From: Aegilops tauschii subsp. strangulata
Lineage: Eukaryota > Streptophyta > Magnoliopsida > Poales > Poaceae
Assembly (NCBI RefSeq): GCF_002575655.3
Contig: NC_053036.3
Span: forward strand, 155,782,627 to 155,846,626
DNA length: 64,000 nucleotides
Reading direction: 5' to 3'
Positions 57,231 through 64,000 of this stretch are shown in pieces. The notes beneath the pieces are model-generated. The model saw nothing but the letters and a program-made list of their open reading frames with translations, had not been told where the DNA came from and ran no database searches. Both the position numbers and the translations under genes were made by a program. Numbering within the stretch: position 1 is the first letter of the stretch; every line of letters starts with the position of its first letter.

Positions 57231-57944
57231 CGGCGGTCAGGGCATGTCAGATGTGGAAGGAGGAGGACGATGGGGGTCAGGTGTGGATTAACTGCCTGGA
57301 TAGATGAGGCCGAGCAGCATGAAGGAGGGTCACCGGCGAGGAGGCAGCACTGCAAGCAAGGAGTGAAGGTTTCAACTTGGAAAGGAAGGCGGAAATAGGG
57401 GAAATGTGGCTTTTGGTAAGGGGGAGGGGGCGGGGAGGTAGATATTTCCGCAGAAGCCGAAAAATTTGAATCGGTTCAGCAGAGAAACTGGCGCACAAAG
57501 TGTCATCAGACACGGTCCTTTATTCAGCACTGTGTATGATATGTGAACATCACAAACGATTCATACAGCTTAACCCGTGTGTGATGAGTTTGAACGTGGA
57601 GTGGGCCGCCGAAGTTGCCCTCACGAAGTGGGTCCACGTCCCCATCTTTCACCGGCGACGATTGAACAATGAAATGATATTTGGGGAGCGAGCTAGTGTG
57701 CTTGACACGCCGGCTATGGACTGTAGCCTACGCACCTTCTCGCATAAGCCGTATGCGTACTATACTCCGACGGTGCTCCAAGATATTTTGTGCTGCATCT
57801 CACATGGTTGGTGATAATAAACTGTGTGCGATCTACTTGATTTTTCGTCTTGATTTGAATTACATAATGGGGTCACAGCTGCAAAGGGTGGTGTTTGAAT
57901 TGCTAGAACTTTTATCTGCAGTGAACATGCAACTATAGGTGTGC

Positions 57945-59800
57945 CGTCAAAAAATTGGAATTATTCAGGGTTCGTTTGGACATTTTTATACATTAACTTG
58001 GTTTTCTAGGCATTTCAGGTGCACAATTCAAAATTAAACTACATGCACATGCTCTGGTGCACCAAAATGGGTTGTAAAATGATATATGTGTCCATGGGTT
58101 GATGCTTATGTCCCATGCAAGAAATGGGGATGAATTTCAAACACCACGGCACCGTGGCTCTCCGGCAAACGTTGAGGTGCTTTTGTAATTCTAGTAAATC
58201 CAAAACTTGTCTGAAATTCATGAACCTTGGCATGCTATCATGGAATGGCATCAACATGCTGAGGTAAAAAATATTGTCCCATTTAGGGTAGGTTATGGTA
58301 TAAGCTTCTCACAAACCAGAGCGTCTCACAAGAAGCCTCATGGTTCCGGTAGAGAAACGTGTCACCTTCGTGGACAAAACGATATCCGTTGCCCCTTCTT
58401 GCTTTCAAAATATTTCTAGTGTCAACGTAGAACAACAGGAGTGTTGTGTCATTTTTGAATTTTTTGTGGTTTGCTTCGACATTTTTATACATTAACTGAG
58501 TTTTCTATGTGTTTATGTGTATAATTAAAATTTGAACTACATGCACATGCTCCAATGCATATAAACGGGTTGCAAATAAAATGTGTGTCCTTGGTTGCAA
58601 CCTTAGGTCCCATGTAAGAAATGGGAGTGAATGTCAAACACCTTTGCCACCGTCGCTCGTCCGCTAACATTGAGATACATGGTTTTAAAATTCTAGTAAA
58701 TCAAAAACTCGTCTGAGATCCATGAAACTTGACATGCTATCATTGAACGACATCAACATGCAGTGGTAAAAATATTGTCCCATTTGGGGCAGGTTCGGGT
58801 ATAAACTTCTCACAAACTAGAGCTTCTCACAACAAGCCTCATGGTGACGGTAGGGAACGTTTCACCTTTCTGGACGAAACGATATCTGTTGCCTCTTCTT
58901 GATTTTATTTTTTCTCTAGTGTCAACATAGAACAACAGGCGTGTTGTATAAACTTTAAGAATTTTTCGGGGTTCGATTGGACATTTTTATACATTAATTG
59001 AGTTTTCAATGCATTTATGTGCATAATTCAAATTTGAACTACAGGCACATGCTCTAATGCATATAAATTGGTTGAAAATTCAAATCAGTGTCCTTGGTTG
59101 CATGCTTAGGTCCCATGCAAGAAATGGGAATGAATGTCAAACACCCTGCCATTGTCACTCGACCGCAAACATGGAGATACATGGTTTTTAAATTCTAGTA
59201 AATCCAAAACTCGTATGAAATTCATGAAACTTGGCATGCTATCATGGAGCGGCAATCAACATGTCGTGGTAAATTTTTTATCCCATTTGGGGAAGGTTTG
59301 GGTATAAACTTCTCACAAATCAGAGCTTCTCACAACAAATCTAACAGTTTCGGTAGGGAACGTGCCATCTTTGGGGACGAAATGATATCCGTTGCCTCTT
59401 ATCGCTTTCAAAAAATTTCTAGTGTCAACATAGACCAACATGAGTGTTGTGTTAAATTTTGGAATTTTCGGGGTTCGTTTGGACATTTTTATACATTAAT
59501 TGTGTTTTCTAGGCATTTTATGTGCATAATTCAAATTTGAACTACATGCACATGCTCCAGTGCATATAAATTGGTTGAAAGATCAAATCTGTGTCCTTGG
59601 GTGCATGCTAAGGTCCCCTGCAAGAAATGGGAACGAATTTCAAACACCAGGGCACTGTTGATTGCCGGCAAAACGTTGAGATACTTTGTTTTTAAATTAT
59701 AGTAAATCCAAAACTCGTCTGAAATTCATGAAACTTGGCATGCTATCATGGAATGGCACCCGACATGTTGTGGTATTTTTCGTGTCCATTTTGAGAGAAG
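57945..59800 (+). repeat. About 3.7 copies of a 500-bp tandem repeat inside the CACTA
   Basis: Units align at TAA.CTTCTCACAAA (58301, 58802, 59305), giving a 501-503 bp period. Each has CATGAAACTTGGCATG, GTTCGTTTGGACATTTTTATACA and AGGTCCCATGCAAGAAATGG. Units differ by scattered substitutions. The same unit occurs at 38020-39240. Confidence 0.9.
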
Positions 59801-60144
59801 GCGCACTCCAATAACAGCCAATAAAGGCATTTTGAAACAAATAGCTGTCACTATAACATCTCAAACGTTTTGTATAATTTAAATCGCGTGCGTTCTGTTA
59901 ACCATTCACGTGACACCACGCCTCACTTTTTTAATGGCTAGGAGGTGCCGTGCGGACATGTGCTTGACTAAACGGGAGGCGTGCGAGCTGTACTCCAATG
60001 CGCAGGCTCATCAGGAAGCGTGCGAGCTGTACGCTACACAGGCTCACTGGGAAGCGAGCCCTTTGACTTCCATGGATGCCCGCCTTGCTCGCATCCTCTC
60101 CATTAATGGCTCCCAAGCCGCAGTTTAATATGGTTTTTTAATAT

Positions 60145-60560
60145 AAAACACTCATCGCAAACGTTTTAGTTAGAACACCCGTATGCAAACCGACATCTTC
60201 CCCAGGAAGCCTAGCGAAAATGTGCCGAGCAGGATTTGTGTAGCTCTTGATCGCAAATGTTTTAGATAGAACACTCGTATGTAAACCGATAGCTTCCCTA
60301 GTAATCCAAGGGAAAATATGCCGAGCAGGATTTGTGCAGCTCTTCATCGCAAACGTTTTAGATAGAACACCTATTTGTAAAGTGAGAGCTATGGTCTTCT
60401 GCAGTAAGCCAAGGGAAAATTCGCTACGCAGGATTTGTGCATCTCTTCAATGCAAACGGTTCAGATTGAATAAGGTATGCAAAGCAAGACTTCGGCCCTA
60501 AGCCAAGAGAAAATCTGGCAAGCAGGATTTGTACCTCCCTTCAACGCAAACTGTTTTTTC
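60145..60560 (+). repeat. About 97-bp tandem repeat of CACTA, 4-5 copies
   Basis: TCGCAAACGTTTTAG-like starts occur at 60154, 60251, 60347, about 60449 and 60542, each followed by GCAGGATTTGTG. Likely transposase-binding or amplified subterminal sequence. Confidence 0.85.
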
Positions 60561-61138
60561 GGATGACTCGTGTGCAACCACGTACAGACAATTTGGTAAG
60601 ATTTGCATCTATCATATTGGGTATATTGCCATTTTCAAATTAGAAAGATTGACATTTGTTGTTCTAGTAACATTGCCATTTGTCAACCTCGTAACACCAC
60701 GATTTGTCAAAATATGCAGCTAAAAATCACTAGCACTAACTAATTTTTGCAACTAAAATTCAGTAATTAAGCATAGATTTCATTCATAGATTAAGCAGTC
60801 GTTCTTTATACAAACAGTTCAACTCGACAGCTGAACCGACCAAACTTTTACCCAATTGTTGCCAACCACGTACTAAAATAGCTAGTTCAACTATATATAC
60901 TAGCTAACTTTAAGTATGTTGTACAGTTCCACCACATTTATAGTCAGATGAACTGAACAAAATAGCCTCTAAATACTACGGAGGAGGAGGAGGGGCTTTG
61001 TACTACTTCCGGTAGTCTCTCCTCTGCCGAGCGTGTTCAATAAGAGGAAGAGGAGAAGGAACCTATGGGCGAGCTGGACAACTACAATATAGTGCCTACC
61101 GCTGCTGCACCTTTAGCGACGCTCACCTCGAGCGCCCT

Positions 61139-61585
61139 CTACCACTCCAGACGACCCCTCTCGAAGCGGCAGGACAACTTGTAGATCTCCTGATTCCTCG
61201 CCTTTGCGTCGGCGTGTGCCGCGGCCAGGGCTGCAGTAAGGCTCTTTGCGTACTCGACAAGGCGCTCCTCCTCCTCCCGCAGGAACTCGATGTAGCACGC
61301 AAGGTCGCTGACGCACGTGCGGGCCTCCACCTTCACCTCCCGCCTTCGGACGGCGATGGCGGAGCGGCTGATGATCCCGGTGGTCGACGGTGGGCTAGCG
61401 GCCACGGCGGCCGACGATGGGGTGGCGGCCACGACCACCTCCCACCTTCGGGCCGCGGTGGCGGAGCGGGTGATGGCCACGGTGGCCGGCAGTGGGGTGG
61501 CGGCCACGACGGCCACCTCCCGCCTTCGGGCCGCGGCGGCGGAGCGGGCGATGGCCCTAGCTGAGGACTACGCCGCCACCGCGGA
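61139..61585 (-). CDS. Ala/Arg-rich ORF with coiled-coil end in the CACTA
   Basis: A minus frame without a clear ATG. The first part is a repeated Ala/Val/Arg segment (ATPLPATVAITRSATAARRW, then ATPSSAAVAASPPSTTGI) from an imperfect DNA repeat of about 70-80 bp at 61320-61560. The last 60 codons change to a plausible helix: SDLACYIEFLREEEERLVEY, then LTAALAAAHADAKARNQEI, ending RFERGRLEW and TGA. This resembles the alanine/glutamate helices of the ORF at 56751, so both could be parts or relatives of one protein. No family recognised. Confidence 0.4.
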
Positions 61586-61980
61586 GTAGCCTCCTAGCTG
61601 GAGCTGTCCTCTGATGACGGCGGAGTGGCTGAGCGACGACGACAGACCAGTGTCATTGGCGATTGTGGGAGAAGCAGACGAGATAAGCTATAGGGAGGGA
61701 GGGGAAAATGCGACACATGACTCGCTGGCCATGAGGGTTTATATAGTATGCTGATAAGCATTGGGATTTTGGGGGATTTCACCGAGTCGGGCGGGAAGCT
61801 TGTGCGGGAACCTGCGCGGGTACGGGCTTACCACCGTTTGGCCAAAAGAACGCCCCGCGCGCTGCTCAAGCTTGCGCTCGATGCCGTCTATGGCAGCGGG
61901 GTGACAAAACGTGCGAGAAGAGGACAAAAGGACACGTGCACATACGGTTAATTAAAAAACATTTGCAATTTAATTACCTA

Positions 61981-62184
61981 CTATACCCCATCCTGGTTTA
62001 TAAGTAGGAGTTAACTAATAAAATACGAATGCATGTCGCCAAAGATTATATCGTTGGAATCGTATTTGAACATAGTTTCCAATTATATAATTTTTTTAAC
62101 ATGCATTAACATTTTGTTGGTTAAATTTAAGGTCAAAATATGGCACAGAATATAAAGGGGACTAATAGACCAAGACGGCGGTAG
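61981..62184. mobile_element. Diverged Stowaway-like MITE inside the CACTA
   Basis: Starts CTATACCCCATCCTGGTTTA and ends GACCAAGACGGCGGTAG, flanked by TA at 61979-61980 and 62185-62186. The interior matches 40583-40816 at AATGCATGTC, ATTATATCGTTGGA and ACATAGTTT. Confidence 0.8.
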
Positions 62185-62368
62185 TAGCACACGGCCGCTC
62201 TCTACGCAGCGGCGCAACTGTCGGTCGGCATCATCGCAAACAGTTCTTCTGCATTAATCGTTTGCCACTCATCCAAGGGAGGGAAGCTTCTACATTCGCG
62301 GGGGACGTGGCATTAACCATTGGGCGGCAACAGTCGGTCATCCGGGTGCGCAATAAAGGATGTAAAGA

Positions 62369-62497
62369 GGGATCCTACAGCAGCAAGGACCAGCTTCCCT
62401 ACCAATAGATCATCTAACATAACTCCCAAGTTAATTGTGCTGAGGCTTGAGTAGTCATCAGATGGGTGACCGGATGGGAAATGGCCTCGATGTTAAA
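62369..62497 (+). pseudogene. 5S rRNA-like sequence inside the CACTA
   Basis: AACTCCCAAGTTAATTGTGC (62421-62440), then GAGTAGT and GATGGGTGACC (62461-62471), TGGGAAAT and CTCGATGTT follow the plant 5S rRNA gene in the right order and spacing over the 3' two-thirds, covering the A-box-like and C-box control regions. The 5' third (GGATCCTACAGCAGCAAGG) is only weakly similar. Several conserved bases are changed and no T-run terminator lies at the end, so it is a derived, probably non-functional copy. Confidence 0.7.
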
Positions 62498-62521
62498 TTA
62501 ACTGATGGGATGGGTCATTGT

Positions 62522-62812
62522 AAACATTTAATTGTCTGAAATGTATATAGTGCTCCGTCCTATTAGTTGAATTAACCTCGAGGTCCTTGTTTTGTAATTT
62601 TTGACATTTTTTGTTTTTTGAACACATGTTGATTGGCTTGAAGAAGGTCTATCTCGTTACTTTTTGATATTTTTTGTTTTTTGAACACATGTTGATTGGC
62701 TTGAATGAAGGTCTATCTCATTACTTTACGACATGTTTCCAAAACATGGACCTCGAGGTTAATTCAACTAATAGGATGGAGCACTATATACATTCAACGC
62801 AATTAAATGTTT
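62522..62812. mobile_element. Fold-back / MITE with 65-bp inverted arms
   Basis: Arms 62522-62586 and 62748-62812 are inverted copies (AAACATTTAATTG, then TATATAGTGCTCC.TCCTATT, TTGAATTAACCTCGAGGTCC) with only a few mismatches. The loop contains two copies of a 66-bp unit with TTTTTTGTTTTTTGAACACA (about 62607 and 62672). The TSD is not clear. Confidence 0.8.
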
Positions 62813-62935
62813 TCCAAAAAAAGTGATATGATTTCTGTGAAACTTATAAGTCATGTATGTCAAATTAACCTCTGTGTACTTGTTCTCAAATTAACCTCCG
62901 CGTCTGTTTGCCGCATATCACACACATCTTGTTAA

Positions 62936-63190
62936 GTTGAACCGTTTCTGTTCTCTTCCCTAATCGAAAATAGTTCATTCGAGTGAACCATATGCCGTAT
63001 ATCACACACACCTTGATCTGGCTGACCGTTTATGTTACTTTCCCTAATAGCAAACAGTTTATCGGAGCGAACTGTATGTTGTATATCGCACACACATTGA
63101 TATGGCTGCCTGTTTCTATTGTTCTGTCTAATCAATGGTTCGTCTGGATCAACCATATGCCCAGCATCGCACACGCAAGTAAAATCTGAA
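62936..63190 (+). repeat. 84-bp subterminal tandem repeat of CACTA, three copies
   Basis: ACCGTTTCTGTT/ACCGTTTATGTT/CTGTTTCTATTG starts are spaced about 84 bp (62940, 63024, 63108). Each ends TATATCACACACACCTTGAT-like and carries the CACTA family's CACACA motif. In frame on the minus strand it gives 28-residue repeats. Confidence 0.85.
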
Positions 63191-63750
63191 CCGTGTTTGA
63201 TGTACCCGCCATCGCAAACGTTTTGCATCTTTTTTGACGATTTTTTACATCACTGTTTGCGATTAATGCATCGCACACAGTTTCGTCGAAGGGTCTCTGA
63301 TCGTAGTGTCGCGTTAGCAGAGTCCTGCAGTAGTGATTTGCTGGCAGCGGTGACACCTGCGGGTGTCGTACCCTTCTTGGAGGCGCTGTCACGGCCATTA
63401 TCTGTGCCCTTCCTCGAGCATCAGGGGAAACCCTAGGTCCGGTTATCCAGATCGGACGGCGACGGCGTCTCGGCGTCGTTCTCCTTCGTGAAGGCACTGT
63501 CTTGGTTGCTCGTGGCATCCTCGATTTTGGATCTGGAGATGTTGGTCGTCATGTCATTTGGTGTGGATGCTTTCCACGATGGCGAGTTTAGCCGTGTTTT
63601 CCTCTGTTTGGGCCGAGCATCCCATATCCCTCTGCTCCGGGCACCATGTTCACGCCCTTGCGTCTGTGCCATGTGTTGTACCACATCTTGTACTCGTTCT
63701 AACTCCTTCTATCAATGGAATGATACGCAAGCTTTGTGTATTCGTGATTT

Positions 63751-64000
63751 TTTTAATAACGATACGATTGCATGTAACATTTCACATCAAATTGTGTGAA
63801 AAAACTACCGCCTGCCCAATAGATAAACTAAACATATCTTTCTATTTTTAGAATAAAATAAATAAAACAAACATATCAGAGGACAACAAACATTCATTTT
63901 GCATGTAACAATTCACACCAATTTGTCTGAAAAATACCCTTAATATTTCATTTGATTTCATCATACAATGGTACAACCATTGCAAAATGAAATTTCATAT
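63751..64000. other. AT-rich flank
   Basis: No gene or repeat boundary identified. ATTTCACATCAAATTGTGTGAAAAA (shown in part) near 63779 has a loose repeat near 63910. Confidence 0.35.

Larger units (their letters stand above)
54361..63335 (+). mobile_element. Complete CACTA transposon, 8975 bp, no transposase seen
   Basis: The left end is CACTAGTACAGCGAGGTGCTA. The right end on the minus strand is CACTACTGCAGGACTCTGCTA. The 3-bp TSD is ATT (54358-54360 and 63336-63338). Subterminal tandem repeats containing CACACAGT and GCAAACGTTT occur on both arms, as typical for transposase binding. Interior: B3-like ORF, SIM-like ORF, 500-bp tandem array, coiled-coil ORF, Stowaway, 5S-like segment and a fold-back element. 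No TNP2-type transposase motif was recognised, so it is probably non-autonomous. Strand is arbitrary; all recognised ORFs are on the minus strand. Confidence 0.9.
53281..63750 (+). mobile_element. LINE-like GC-rich retroelement, split by the CACTA
   Basis: Pieces 53281-54360 and 63339-63750 flank the CACTA and become continuous when it and one ATT are removed. The first part is very GC-rich with CCGCCGCC stretches, like 5' ends of grass non-LTR elements. The last part ends TCTATCAATGGAATGATACGCAAGC...TTTTTTT, which I know from 3' ends of wheat LINE-type repeats. No ORF2 is present. The long proline/serine frames are compositional. Confidence 0.45.

Noticed and set aside
62369..62497. Functional 5S rRNA gene
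   Set aside because: 5' third poorly conserved, control boxes altered and no T-run terminator; kept only as a derived sequence.

Overview
The window looks like intergenic DNA from a Triticeae grass (wheat, Aegilops or barley type; species not determinable here). It is dominated by nested LTR retrotransposons, with MITEs, a CACTA transposon and a small gene island at about 40-45 kb. There is no prokaryotic or organellar signature. Boundaries were read by eye from terminal dinucleotides, target-site duplications (TSDs), primer sites and translated motifs. Family names beyond lineage level were deliberately not forced.

Left block (1-16421): a Tat-lineage Ty3/gypsy element on the + strand. Its integrase end (275-1053) and 3' LTR (15951-16421) are visible. 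Between them lies an antisense, apparently seven-exon gene (1861-15578, minus). An Athila-type element without polymerase (3221-14152, TSD TGGGG) sits inside an intron of that antisense gene, and itself contains an inverted solo LTR of its own family (9892-11296, TSD TTCAT). The first 272 bases are the end of a further LTR inserted in the integrase.

Middle block (16988-36364): a solo LTR of about 3 kb (TSD TCGTG) was hit by a non-autonomous gypsy-like element (18921-35213, TSD GCGGT) that encodes one ORF of unknown function. One LTR of that element was hit by a Ty1/copia element of the Angela/BARE type (25011-33753, TSD GAACC), whose pol is broken by two stops and a lost RNase H catalytic segment.

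Gene island (about 37-53 kb): a piece carrying 500-bp tandem repeats; a minus-strand gene encoding seven tandem decapeptides; a decayed SINA-type E3 ligase gene; an intact 167-codon ORF with a TATA box; a SINE-like piece; MITEs; a possible spliced transcript; and a Harbinger-like element carrying a GRF zinc-finger ORF.

Right block (53-64 kb): a GC-rich LINE-like retroelement split by a complete CACTA transposon (54361-63335, TSD ATT). The CACTA has no recognisable transposase. It holds B3-like and SUMO-interacting-motif-like ORFs, a 500-bp tandem array related to the copy at 38 kb, several subterminal tandem repeats, a Stowaway, a fold-back element and a clear 5S rRNA-like segment.

Relative order of events follows from nesting: Tat element before Athila-type element before its solo LTR; solo LTR host before the non-autonomous element before copia; LINE-like element before CACTA before its internal MITEs.
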